From Lepiota brunneoincarnata (lineage: Eukaryota; Basidiomycota; Agaricomycetes; Agaricales; Agaricaceae): 64,000 bases of DNA. Both the position numbers and the translations under genes were made by a program. The DNA lies in assembly GCA_023014365.1 (NCBI GenBank), contig JAEBUN010000001.1:1674001-1738000 (forward strand). Direction: 5' to 3'. The notes under the pieces were generated by a model. It was not told the origin of the DNA and did not search any database. It saw nothing but the letters and a program-made list of their open reading frames with translations. Positions 30,580 through 42,392 of this stretch are shown piece after piece. Position 1 is the stretch's first letter, and each line of letters begins with the position of its first letter.

Positions 30580-33485
30580 TCAATGCACCACAGCCTTCGT
30601 CTTGCCCCTCGCCTTCAAGCTATCGCCCTCTGCTTCTTTTAACAGCAACACACAAAATCCAGCGAGGGTAAATATCACTACGCTCGTGTATACCGGTATG
30701 GCTCTGCTAATCATGAGGAGCGTGCCACCAAGTAGGGGCGCGATCATTCCTCCACTATTTTGACGTAGGGTGTGTGAGTAATAGTGGGAAAAAGAGGGTG
30801 GACATGCGTACATTCTCGAGAGCGCTGAAGCAATTCCACAAGCTGTACCGCGAACTGGGAATGGATTAGCATATCGACTTGTTATTTTTAAGCGAGGTGG
30901 CGTACCTTTTGTCCCGAAAATTTCCGGTGTCCAGCCGTACAATACCGCCCACATCGCCTATGAAAGCCAGAAAAGCTAAGTCAGCGTCGTTGATCGACCG
31001 CCGGAAGCAAAGAAAACTCACGGTCGCACTCAGACTAATCCCTACCGTGCTCATCCTCACTGCCCACGTCGCCTCAACCTTGATGAAAACGACGCAAAAT
31101 ACTGCGGTTATAAACGTGCTTGCAGCCAATGACCAGCGTCGACCGAGCGAGGATTCGATGAGCCATGCCCCGAGCTGTTTGAAATTGGACAGGAGGGTTA
31201 CAAGATGCTTTAACGTCACGCTGGAGAGAGGGTAAACGTACGATAGCGCCAGGCGTTCCCCCGATAGTAAATATCATCACATCCCACAAGTTCTCCTCGA
31301 GAGTTTTGGGCAGAGCATCACTCCCAGTACTGATTTCCAACAGCTTGGGGAAATAAACATTAAACATGGTAAACGCTATTCAGAAGTTTGCCAGATGCAT
31401 CAGCACCGCATAAATCATTACAGCCGAGAAGAGGCTCACCAAGCGACATAGCGAACCACACAGCCCAAACCAACACTGTCGTCTTGAACCACTCGGGCTC
31501 GAGCACCATTGTCACCCGTTCCCACCACACTGCAAGCGGCCTCCTGATATACCTCGGGAGTATTCTGCACTTTTTCTCGTATTCGTATACTGAGGCTCGG
31601 CGGCTTGATGCGCTGGATAACCTCCTCAGGCTCCCTCGAAAAGTGGCTGTCGAATGCCTCCGGGAATGTGACAGTAGCTCCGGTGAGCGCTCATTGAACA
31701 CGTTGGAATTGCGGGGAGTAGTGAATATCGTCGGTTCTTTATTGTCCTCGGTGGAATTAATTCGAGGCGGGGGGTATTCTTCCTTCGGCGTCCGGAACGA
31801 ATGGCCTTCCAATACCGAGGCGGGTGTTTGTCCTGTCGAGTCGTATTGTGTAACGAGCGGCACACGTGTGGACCCAGCGGACTCCGCACTCGACCCTGAT
31901 TTCCCCGTCGGACTCCCTGTACTACTGCCGGTGCCGTCAACATTACCAGCATCAAACACCGTGGTCTCATCTATTGGTGTGCGTTCTCGCTTCTGGATAT
32001 CCACAGGCGCACTTAGAGCAGCGGGTGGTGCCAATGGGCCAGGGGCAGACGTGGATGTAGGAGGCTGTTCATGTGGGTAATGGTCTGCCACATCGTCCAA
32101 CTCGATCTCCAAGTCCGATCCGTTGAACTTGGAAATCATTTGCAATGACTTGACCGCCTCGTGGGGCCTTCCTGCGTGCACGAGGTACCTTGGAGACTCG
32201 TGCAGGCGGAAGAACACGATTCGGGCAAGAAACATTGAAAGTGTCTGTTCAAAGGCATGGTTAAGAGGGGCACCAATTCGGATAAGAGTTAGGTCTTGGG
32301 GGTGTGGGGAGGGGAGAGGGGAAGGGTAAGGATGGCGCGGTGCGGGGTTAGGAGATCCGACCCCCGGCCCTGAGAGGGCGCAGAGGAAAGCGGGAATGGG
32401 GGGACAATGACCTCTGTACGTACTATAAGGGCAAGAGTCGTGAGAAGGTATTTCCACCCCCGATTTTCCGTCTCAACATCACAAAGAATCTGCTCTGCAC
32501 TTGTACCGGAGTTTGAACACGAGTTCTGTGGAAGGACGAGGAGTGCAACGAATGCAGAGAGGACGGAACCAAAGGAAAAGAAAACGGAAAGGGCAGTTAC
32601 AAGGTATTGCTTCTCCTTTGGCATATGCTCAAGAAGAAGTGTACCATCGGTTGGCATGGAGCCCTAGGCAGAAGAGAGAAGGATGTTAGTTAATGCAGGG
32701 AGTATGGGTAGTCGAGGGCGGCACGTACACCGACGGCACTTCCTAGGAAAAACAACGCAATGCAGAGAGCGAGGAAGCTGTTGGCAAAGGAGGCACAGAA
32801 GCCAAAGAGGGAGGTGAAGAAGAGTGTCGCATTGAAAGCAGTACTGCGGCCGAGGAGGTCGGAGCCTGGGCGACGAGCTATCAAGAAGTGGAGGGCGGTG
32901 GATCGTGAGAGAGTACTTACATGTCCCCCAGCCGACTGCTCCGAACATCATGCCTCCAAACATGGAGGATGATAGACTCCCGATGTAAGTATCCGGAACT
33001 ATAGTGTATCAGCAGCAGCTCTGTGGGTCCAGAGGGACCAAGCGGACGCACCGGAATAATGCTGTTGAACCCGAGGTAAAATGATTGCAATGGCCTGAAT
33101 CCACATCTGCAGGCGAGTGAGTAGCAATGCAAGAGAAAAGAACATTGCGCACATTATCAGCCATCCAACCTACTGAATGTCGTGTGAGTCAAAGACAGGG
33201 GAGACTGGATGAAGAGCCAACACACCGAATCCACATAGTGACAGCAGCGCCCACTGGTAGCTGCCCATCCCTATTCTGTCTATTGTTTTGTCGAGCTAGG
33301 CCATGTTCTGGACGACCATCAAACAAGAAAGGGACATTGGGGACACGTACTGGCGTGCGGCCGTCATGAAGGTCGTCGTCTGAATCAACCAGACGCTGCT
33401 GCTCCTCGATGTCTTCGTCGTCGTATATCGACGACATGGCAGAGTCAGACCAAAAGCCGGAGGCACGAGGGGTCAGGGATGCCAT
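30580..33485 (-). CDS. MFS transporter (synaptic-vesicle / VPS73-like group)
   Basis: A many-exon gene on the minus strand. The cytosolic N-terminus is acidic (SSIYDDEDIEEQQRLVDSDD). Membrane parts include MFGGMMFGAVGWGTC, DLLGRSTAFNATLFFTSLFG, FFLGSAVG, then GTLLLEHMPKEKQYLVTALS, the motif typical for these transporters, and RGWKYLLTTLALI. HESPRYLVHAGRPHEAVKSL follows at the start of a large, Ser/Pro-rich cytosolic loop of about 200 residues, then the second half with ELFGTKG-like EIFGTKGTPPR, GTACGIASALSRM, APLLGGTLLM and a short tail. Substrate unknown; it should sit in the plasma or vacuolar membrane. The large loop could be a phosphorylation platform. Confidence 0.82.
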
Positions 33486-33791
33486 GGAGTAATGGACGGG
33501 CGATAAGCGTAAACAGGAAATGGAGGAACGGAGAGAAAGGAAAATATGGCGTAATCATGCGTAAGATTCGCAAGGTGACTGATGTCAACTTCCTTCTCTG
33601 ACCAAGCAAAGACCCAGCACAGTGCCTGAAGGGTCTTTAGGCGCAATTAAATTCTATTTAGAGCTGCAAACATGATACTTAGTATTTAACTTCCCAGTCC
33701 GCAGTATCCTTGTATCCGGCATGCGTCACACACCCTGTCACAGCACAATCATCTTCGGCAAACGTGGGGCCCACCTCCGAGTCGGCTCACG
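33486..33791. promoter_or_regulatory. Shared promoter region of divergent MFS and NOP12 genes
   Basis: 306 bp between two divergent start codons (MFS at 33485, NOP12 at 33792). No clear motif was picked out; the position alone supports a bidirectional promoter. Confidence 0.5.
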
Positions 33792-35726
33792 ATGAGTTTC
33801 CTCCTCAAGTCCACGCAAAACGTTGACACCGAGCTCGATGCTCTCTTCAAGTCACAGGTGCATATAGCACGCCTCCCAGAAACTTTATTTTTTCTCACTC
33901 CATGACAGCCTCCACGACCCCCAAACCCGATTTCGATCCCAATATGCCCCCAAGCATCCAAATTACCCTCCAAGAAACGCAAGCTAGAAAGCCCTGACCC
34001 CTGATGTGCACAGTAAAAGGACGAAATCTACAGAAAAGATTAAGCAGAAAATCAGAAAACCAAAGCCTATTGAAGAAGAGGACGATGAGGACAACTCGGA
34101 TATAGAAGCAAACTACTTTCGTGAAAAGACAGACACCTTTGAAAAATCAGATCCCGAGCCCGAGGATAGCGGTGGTGAAGAGGACCCGTCGACACTAGTC
34201 CACGAATCACTCACAGGCAAAAGGAAAGACAAGCGAGAACGTGGATCAAAACAAAAATACGTCCCACCAGACGAGACCCCGGACCAACGGGACCAGCGCA
34301 CAATATTTATAGGGAACCTCTCCCTCGAGGTTGCTCAGAAAAAGGTTCCAACGACGCCGCTCAATCAGAACCGCCCAACTCACCACTTCCCATAGCCGCT
34401 ACAAAAACAACTCCAACGACACATCCTCTCCTTCATTCCCTCTGCCAAAATCGAATCCATCCGCTTTCGTTCAATACCCTTCAGCGCACCCACATCCAAC
34501 CTCCCAACCTCCCCCTCTGAAGACACTGCCAAGCCAAACATCAAATCCAACACAAAAATCCCTCTCAGCGCGACCACGACCGCGAACGCGCATCATCCTG
34601 GCGTCACCAACAGGAACCCGATGAGGACGCTGTCAAAAAGGATGAGAAAAGATACCTCGATCCCAAGCAAAAAAAGAAAATCGCATTTATCAATCAAGAG
34701 TTCCACTCGACCGCCGATACAGTACATGCGTACCTGGTATTTGCTCACCCAACACCAAAAGAGGACCGACCAACAAATCTACCACCTTTGCCGACCTGTA
34801 TGGACCCATACGACGCTGCAAGGAAAGCTGTGAGGAAAGCGGATGGGACGACATTCCTTGAACGGATGCTTCGTGTTGATTTGGTCGGGAAGAAGGGTGC
34901 AGGTGGAGAGGGGGAGGACTGCAGACCCCAAGTTGACGCTTTTTGTCGGAAATTTGGATTTGGCGAGCAAAGAGGAGGATCTGCGGATGTTTTTTGAAAG
35001 CTTGATGAAAACAGAGCGAGGGGATCCACCGGAAATCGAAGAAGAGAAAGACGGACAGGAGACCAAGAAGCACAGTACTTGGGTTACAAAAGTTCGAATC
35101 ATCAGGGACAAGGATACGCAACTAGGGAAAGGATTTGGTTACGTTCAATTCATCGTAAGCCCCCTCTACTTGATCCTACTCCTTCCCCCAATCTCATTCG
35201 GGACACTCAGGACCGCGAATGCATAGACGAAATCCTCACAATGGACGTCTCTCATCTCAAGTTCGCCAAGCGCAAACTCCGTGTCCAACGCTGCAAGACA
35301 ACTCCCGGAATCAAACTCCCCCCTTCAGTCAAACTCCACTCACACAACGCCAAGACACTGACACAGACCAAGGCCGACAAAAAGGAGAAATCCCGTCCAC
35401 GACCGTCGCTTCCTCAGTCCATACCAATCACAATACCCAAAGGCGACCCTTCACTCGGCGAGAAACTCGTAAACCTGTCTAAAGACCAGAGAAAGAAGCT
35501 TAAAGCCAGTGACGCAGATCGTGTGGCGAGGAGGTTGGCCAAGAAGAAAGCGAGGATGGCGATGGGTACGTCCAAGGACCGTCATGGTGAAGATGACAGA
35601 GAGAAGAAAAGAGAGAGGGTGAGGAAGGGGAGTAGGACGTTGCTTGGGAAAAGGGGCAAAGATGTCAAGAAGAAGGGGAGAGCGAGGAGTGAGAAGAGCT
35701 TAGAGAAGAGGAATGTCAAGAAGTAA
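33792..35726 (+). CDS. NOP12: Nop12-like nucleolar RNA-binding protein (frameshifted in this sequence)
   Basis: Starts MSFLLKSTQNVDTELDALF, followed by an intron and a basic/acidic linker (KPIEEEDDEDNSDIE). RRM1 begins with RTIFIGNLSLEV; RRM2 with LTLFVGNLDLASKEEDLRMF and GKGFGYVQFI, then DRECIDEILTMD and the family signature HLKFAKRKLRVQRCK, and a long Lys/Arg-rich tail. Nop12/RBM34 proteins work in pre-25S rRNA processing in the nucleolus. Three single-base shifts break the frame: one C too many in CCCC at 33998-34001, one A too few in the A run at 34554-34558, and an extra T at 34920. Since this is normally a conserved single-copy gene, sequence error is as likely as decay. Confidence 0.82.
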
Positions 35727-35935
35727 CGGATTAGAGTGGTTGATGGTCCTGATGCACCAGTGCCCAGAGAAGCAATGATATCGATAACAGACCAGACGCG
35801 AATCGTGAGTTCGGCATTTGAAGCTTTGAGATCAGACCGCAATATCAATACTCTAAAGACTTATTGAAACAAAAAAACGACAGTGCGAAACGGTCGGTTT
35901 CAAAACTATGCTATTCATCCGAGTTTTTGACAGTA

Positions 35936-37914
35936 CTAAAGATTCGATTGAACGAAAGCGGAGGGTGGTAGATCGACGGAGACTCCGATCAACCCTGGCT
36001 TGCAGCAACATTGAATGGGTTTGAGTGGACCACTGTGCTCACCCGGGGACTGTCCTGCGGGTTGTGGCTGCCAAATCGCAGCGTAGTCAAAACCAATGAT
36101 TCCGCCTAATTTACAATCCGCCTCGCGCAGGTTGATGATGAACCGCGTTCCCTAAAGAATCAAATCCGTTAGTCGTAGACTTCGATCCTGTACATAGCAC
36201 ATACACAGATGTAGTACACAAGTGCAAGTACCCTAGGAAGATGCTGAGATATTTCAAGGGTAATCATAGAATGAGTGGACTTACGGCGCCCAGTCTATCG
36301 TGTCGTAGCTCAGCTCACCAGGAGCCTCCAGCAAAACTCCCTATGAACCCAAGTGTGCTAACAACTGTGGAACACCAACATCAGTGATACAAAAGCCAAT
36401 CGATTAGGTAACTTGACTCTGACCGAAGATTCTACAAAACAAGTGAGCCCTCATACCACAGGATACAAAGACACTTGACTCACGGAATGAAAAACAATGT
36501 TCCATCACGGTAGAATATGTAAATAATGGGTGTAAACTTTCTCATCCGTACGATCCTTTCACGAAACGAGCCCCCAACGGCCTCGGATAAGCTTCTCAAA
36601 GCATCATACAACTTGGAGAGTGTCAATGCGAGTTCAATGCCTACAGCACTGAGTGAGACCTAGTGCGGGGATAGGACATGATTTTACTTACTGGTACAAA
36701 AGAATCGGGAAGCCCTGCTTAATATTAGTATGCTTTTGTGAGGTGGTGGAGTGCCCACGCACCAGACAGCCAAGAAAACCTTTTTCTGGAAAATATACAA
36801 GTTTGTCGGAGATAGGAAGAAGCACCCATGCAATGATGATAGCTCAATGGCGTATCGGGTTTCAAGGACTGAGTTTGTGGTCACTGCCATTAAGCCAATC
36901 TGGGTTCACTGGTGAGGCATTATTCGCCTAGACACCACTGAACGCACAAGTAATTCGGCTGCATAACCCAAGAAATGTCAGCTTGGACACGATACCATAG
37001 GTTTCGGATGACATACCAACCGTTACAAGAGAGAGAATGATGGTGACTGGTTTCATTTAATGCTCGGCTTTACTCAGTCTCGACGTGAGACCTTACTACT
37101 GACCTTTGGAGTTACGGTTCCACAGTGCTCGAAGCCTCAAAACAAGCAAGGTCTTCATTATTGCTGGGAGGATAAAGTTCGTTGACCTGGCGCGCAGAAC
37201 CTGAGCAGTCATTCAGGTCAGGCATAAGGCATACTCACAGCCCTCCGATCCAGACGTAAGATTTGCAACTACAATCATTGTAGTGAGTATATACTGGGAC
37301 GGCGGGACGGGGTCCAATATAAATCTCACAACTAGTCAAAGGCGTTTTTGTTAGAAAGGATGGCCTATAATGGACAGGATCAACTCACAGAGGTTCCGCG
37401 AAAACTCGTTTGATAAACTGGAACACCACATAATGATTTCAACTGAGGGTTACACGTAAATTGATCGATGTTTATTTACCATAGGCGGAACATCTGCTCC
37501 TTGTCAGCCGACGACCATCAAAAGAGACATTGGCATGAACGTACATGAGTGACATAAACGTCCACAGACGAAGCGATAAGTAGATGATCTGGACTAGGCT
37601 CAATTGGCCCCTGTTTGAACTGTATGAGCAAGCATTTATCCACAGATTTTCTGACACACACCAAGCGATAGATATGATCGACCTATCAATATTTGAGTGA
37701 CTGGAATACACTGATAATGCAGAGCCAAACCCACCTCTTTCGAAAATAGACACAGGGTGTCGTAAATGAGTAGTGCGATCGCGGAATCTGATGAGAATGT
37801 CATGATCTGGTTCATAGTCGCAGACAAATGCATACAGTAGATGTACCCGGTGAGTTGAGTAAATCGTAGATCTGCTATAGAGTAGACCACCGTCGCTCTA
37901 TCAGAGCTAGACAT
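35936..37914 (-). CDS. DUF6533-type multi-pass membrane protein, copy b
   Basis: Same plan as copy a. Start MSSSDRATVVYSIADLRFTQ, LTGYIYYSAIALLIYDTLCL after joining exons, FSKEVDHIYR, LVQIIYLSLRLWTFMSLM, and near the end RFIINLREADCKLGGIIGFD before a diverged Pro-rich tail ending at TAG 35936. Intron positions of the first exons match copy a, including the phase-1 split after the Tyr-Ile-(Cys/Tyr) of the first block. Middle exons (35.9-37.4 kb) were not all joined, so integrity is open. It lies opposite to copy a, with the MFS and NOP12 genes in between. Confidence 0.6.
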
Positions 37915-38303
37915 ATTGGCTACGGCAAGCAGTGGAGAGATCAAAGCATTTCGTTGGGACCTTTGAAGTTCTGCCCGTTAAGTACCTTCGCATACTGCAA
38001 GACTCAGCAGCACTAAATACATAGTCATCACTTGATTGGCAGGTCACTAATAGCCATTATATGACGGGTTGGAGATAAGACACATAGGGAGGGAGTTTAC
38101 AAACTTCGAGCACTTGGGTCTTGGAACGTGGTCATATAGGTCGAAAGGCCTTGGTTTCTTCTGGGTAATGGCCTACTGGTTCAGTCAGAACACCGGCGAT
38201 GGTGATCCAGAAAGCGCAACCCCGTCTTTACAGAAACCAACCCATGGCATTCCGACGTTGCCACACCTTTCAACCGGATAAGGCCAAATTGCGTACGTCG
38301 CAC
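37915..38303. other. Region upstream of DUF6533 copy b
   Basis: No supported gene. It holds the upstream region of copy b. Confidence 0.35.
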
Positions 38304-38325
38304 AGTAGCACTGCGCAGTGCTACT
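38304..38325. repeat. Perfect 22-bp palindrome
   Basis: The half AGTAGCACTGC is followed directly by its reverse complement, with no spacer. It could form a cruciform or be a binding site; no function is known. Confidence 0.7.
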
Positions 38326-38559
38326 AGATGATTTTTCAATACCGCAGTATCAACAGAAACCTCCATTTCAACAGCAGTTTCATTCAGTTTGTGTGATGAC
38401 GATTTTCGGGTAATAGCAAGTAGAACTCCACCCTGGACGGAATATGGACCAGAGATAAGAATAGAACATCTCAGAAGTGGTCCCTCATACAAACCCTATG
38501 AGCTAGAGTGGTGGTAACCACTGAGGCAGGGAATTGTTGTTAGGGTACAAGGACTAGCT
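38326..38559. other. Unassigned
   Basis: No supported gene between the palindrome and the mitochondrial-like insert. Confidence 0.3.
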
Positions 38560-39975
38560 CATAAATTTGACTGATGATGAGTATCTGATGCGTGTCAAAT
38601 ATCGAGTGTACAGCTCGATGTTTATTGCCCTCTTTTATGTTTTTATCTATTTCATATTCCTCATGGACACTGTAGGTGGACGATTGGACTCCTATTATGA
38701 TTTAGGTAGCAACTATGATCGTTCTCAATTCCTACGTAAATAGTAGTACTACATAGTCCTCTCGTACTTAGGTGGGCAGCACCCGCCAGGATCCAACTCT
38801 TCCGTTTGGATCCTAGTGATCCGTTACTCGTATTCTTGTCTCGATGTGATACTGCGTAAGCATTCTCGTTATGTGCAGTGGGAGCGGGAGGCTCTAGTGG
38901 AACGGTAGGGAAGGGAGGGATAGAAAAGAATGAATAATTCGGTAGAGATCCCCTCCTATTTATATACGTGTTCTGTGTACGGTCAAAGTGCTTGTATTAA
39001 CAATAAAACAAATAAAATTGTTCAAAGTCCTCCGTGCTTTAGGCACGGAGACATTCATTCTGCGTCGGGGTGACTCGGCCCTCCTCTTTGACCCGCAAAG
39101 ACTCGAAGGCTGTGCCTTCGGGCCCATACACGAATTGTTACATTTTACCAGGCTCATAGTATAATCTCAGTTCCTCGACCTTGAAGAGGACAGACCTCAA
39201 CTCCTAAAGACATATCGTAAAGATACTTTTCCACCACACCGTAAAATCAGTGAACTGGAGCTCGGAGGTCAAAGGTCGAGGACTGGCAAGCTGTTGATCG
39301 TGAGGGTTTGCAATATCCTATTTTATATCACTAGGACTAATGCGGAAGGTTGCACTTCCGTCGGCCAAGAATTTACCTCCCTCACAAAATAAATAGCTTG
39401 TTGAATGAGATGATTAAGCTGTCTGGAGAGCGCCATTTGATAAAATGCGCATAGGCTTACATGCGTGTACGGCCTATGCTACAGCCGAATTACCAGGTGG
39501 AGCACGGTCCAGGTACACAACATCTTGAAGATCAACGAGTCGCGTTCGCGACTAAGATAAAAAAAAGACGAGTGGGACCGACAAAACGGTCGCCAGGGCT
39601 CAAGTCCGTCAGGAGCAAAGGGAGACAAACGAGTGTGATAATTAGGATGAGTAAAGACAGTAGGTTCGAGATATGAAAGAGCGGAAGAAAGGGATCGAGA
39701 CGAAAAGCGGGTCCGGAGAACTAACTAACTGAGGTGCACGAGCACCTGAGCTTTATACTACCTAGAAGACAATTAGCTATGACTACTAGAATACGTCGCG
39801 AAGGGAGAAGAATGAGTATCTACGGAAACAGAGATGAGAACTATGCTAGAGGACGAGAGGGGCATTGTGCCACCGGGAAGCACAATGCCTCGGGAGTCGA
39901 GACACGTCGGGATTGATAGCACAATGCTGGGGAGGGAGCGCGCGTGAAGTTCCGCTCGCGAGCGCGTTTCCTCCC
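38560..39975. other. Probable nuclear insert of mitochondrial DNA (rnl piece plus GC-rich hairpins)
   Basis: On the minus strand 38680-38870 resembles domain VI of a large-subunit rRNA: GGTGCTGCCCACCTAAGTAC leads into AGTACGAGAGGA, the sarcin-ricin loop (38757-38768), followed about 45 nt on by GCTACCTAAAT, similar to the usual GTAGCTAAAT. Nuclear rDNA does not fit the rest; a mitochondrial rnl does better. The DNA to the right is full of small GC-rich hairpins (39032-39048, 39104-39120, 39343-39360, 39732-39747, 39861-39889), as known for mobile hairpin elements of basidiomycete mitochondrial genomes. The block lies between DUF6533 copies b and c. Boundaries are approximate. Confidence 0.5.
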
Positions 39976-39982
39976 TCACACT

Positions 39983-40375
39983 CTACGGTTCTTCTCCCAT
40001 GATCGTGTCCGAGTTGTTGGTAGCGCTCATTTGGCCGCCGTTCCCCCGAACCTGATGATCAAACCGCAACGTAGATATCTTCTGTGAGACTACTGATTCT
40101 GTGAATTTGCAGTTTGCCTCACGCATGTTGATAATAAACGGTGTTCCCTGACGAGAGCACCGATCTGCCAGGAGTCATCCGAACCCCAGGGAAATACGTA
40201 CACAGGCATAGTAGACAATTGCAAGCCATCTAATGAAGCAGCTGAGATACTTGACGGATATTCGATCGAGAACGAAGAGCATACGGTGACCAATCTATCG
40301 CGCTGAAACCTAGCTGACCAGGTGCTACAAGCAGTAGTCCTACGAATCCAGGCATGCTCACAATTTACAGAAGGG
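39983..40375 (-). pseudogene. 3' fragment of a third DUF6533 gene (copy c)
   Basis: Only the last exons remain: MPGFVGLLLVAPGQLGFSAI plus DWSPY, an intron, WLAIVYYA-like residues, and PFIINMREANCKFTESVVSQ followed by KISTLRFDH to the TAG at 39983. This tail is closer to copy a (RLIINMREANCKFTESMVSH) than to copy b. Upstream exons are missing; the next sequence to the right is the 5' side of ORC6. Confidence 0.75.
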
Positions 40376-40497
40376 GACCAAGAGAACTTCAGTGCACGTC
40401 TGGTATGACCAACGACTTTCTGATTTGTTCACAGGAAAACCAGCAATGCTTGTCGCTCATCATGTGGTCGACTGTGACCTGTGTGTAGGCTTGTGAT

Positions 40498-41889
40498 GTG
40501 ACCGACGCGTCGAGAATCTTTGCCACCATGCCACCCAATGCGAACGATGCTCTGCTCTTGAGGATCTGTGGGCGGCAAGAAACTCTCGCAGAGGCGAGAA
40601 AACTTTTTCCAATTGCAACAACAAGGACGAAACCAGGCTCAGGGCACGATCTTGGGACTTTAACTACAGGTTTACCCGCTATCTGCGCGTATATTGCCTC
40701 CAAAAGGTGTGTTTCCCTCAGTAATATCTTGGTACCCTCCGATCATACCTACCTGCTAATTAGACTGAATAATGGGGACGTCTCTTTGGATAATGCTCGC
40801 CAGGCATCGTGCCTCCGCCCTTCGGACTTTAACAAAGCACTACGGATTGTCAATGCCGCGTTAGAAAAGGAGCTGGGTTCTAGAAAGGGGAGGGGGGAAA
40901 TAGGCTATGATGTGTTGCACGAGAAATACGGTGTTGAGATGTCGTTCCCGAACTTTACTCTCTTCCTGCGGCAGGCGGAACAAGCATTGGTGCAGCTGGA
41001 TGCGCCGTACAGGGTGGAGTCAATAGACGTTCGGCATTCAATATTTTTCTGGGCAAGCTCAGTCATCAAGGTGGATATCACTGCTCGTTTCTACGATTCT
41101 GCGGTTGACGGTGCATAGGTCAAACAACTCCCAACTTTAGATGAATTCGCCCAAGATAATGCCTTAATTTCGAAGCGCCTAGCTCCCATCATCAAATTCC
41201 TCAATGACAAGTGTAGCTCACTGAAGAATAAGCTTGTCGAAGCTGCCAAGGCACCCCCTCCTCCTAAATCGCCCACTAAGAGCTCTAACCCCCGAACTCC
41301 CAGGCGATCGCCAACCAAACCTCTGCGGGAACTTCCAACCCGGGATTCTGTCAGGAAGCAGCGCAGTCGTCCTACTGAAGACGGGCCAAGAGGGCAGAAA
41401 GACGTAGATCATCAGGATGTTGATATGGAGGCACCCGAGACACCTACTAAGAAACGAAAACTGGATACACTATCACTATCACCATCGCCAACGAAGAAAA
41501 CGCCTGCGGCGCGGGCTCCTTTCCATCCCAATACCCCCTCTGCCTCTCGGATGGGGATCCCAACGTCCCCGACGAAACTCGGGACGACTAATACCCCAAT
41601 CGTTTCATCGCCGCTTCGCCGATCAGCAAGGCTCGTATTGCAGGAAGAGGTTGACGATGACGCTGCAATGGTTGTGGATGAGGAAGGAAGTGACAGCGTG
41701 AGCAAGAAATTGGAGACGTGTTTGAGGGAGAGTAGTATGGAAGATGACGTGCAGGCCATGACTACAAGACGGTTCAGGCCCGTGTATCAAGATTTCAAGC
41801 AGTGGTGTTCGCGTGACGCTAGGGTTATGAGGATATGGAAGGAGGTGGAAGTGGTGAAACGAAACGGGCTAGAGATGATGGCGAGATGA
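40498..41889 (+). CDS. ORC6: Origin recognition complex subunit 6
   Basis: Exons 40498-40706, 40764-41070 and 41119-41889 join in frame to about 428 residues. The N-terminal half is the TFIIB-like fold of ORC6: ARKLFPIATTRTKPGSG, LTTGLPAICAYIASKRLNNG, DNARQASCLRPSDFNKAL, YGVEMSFPNFTLFLRQAEQA and RHSIFFWASSVIK. The second half is a linker rich in Ser/Thr-Pro sites (PPPPKSPTKSSNPRTPRRSP, LSLSPSPTKKTPAARAP), fitting CDK control, and ends with a short helical tail (FRPVYQDFKQWCSRDARVMR). ORC6 takes part in MCM loading at replication origins in the nucleus. Nothing is broken. Confidence 0.88.
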
Positions 41890-42392
41890 AACTCTTGACT
41901 GATAAATTGTCTGAGTGGTTCCGGGGTACCTTCGTTTTGGCGATCGTGCATTCGCTTTTGCAACCCGTCATCTGCCGAGGTGTGAGATACGCGACTTGTT
42001 TGATCAGGGGCAAGTATCGCCCAAGTTGACCATCATGTCATTACGATTCCACTCCAGATCACCATTGGCCTCCACCTTATCTCGGTTTAAAGATTTCGGC
42101 ATCCCTCTTGGATCTTCTATGTTCATAATTCTTTTCTAGCACCTCTTTCGCCTCCAGAGTACAAGGAGTTCTGCCTTGTTCAGACATTCATTGTACCCCT
42201 CTACGAATCCCGATAGATCTGATCTGAGTCCCATTTCGACGGCGTGCCTCGTCCTGGTGCCTCGTGGAAAATGATGATCACCTCATGTCGAACTCGGAGC
42301 GCCTCGCTTTATACATTGCCCTCATCGTTTTCTCCATGAGCAATTCTTGATTATCTGTAATCCCACTCTTACTACTCAGTTGCTACGCAAGT
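41890..42392. other. Intergenic between ORC6 and the CorA-like gene
   Basis: 503 bp with no supported gene: 3' region of ORC6 and promoter of the next gene. Confidence 0.45.

Noticed and set aside
38757..38768. Sarcin-ricin loop as part of nuclear 28S rDNA
   Set aside because: The flanking bases do not fit nuclear 28S; the surrounding hairpin-rich DNA fits a mitochondrial source better.
40498..40706. Idea that the ORC6 5' exon belongs to the neighbouring DUF6533 fragment
   Set aside because: The two are on opposite strands and the ORC6 exon carries clear ORC6 motifs that join in frame to the next exons.
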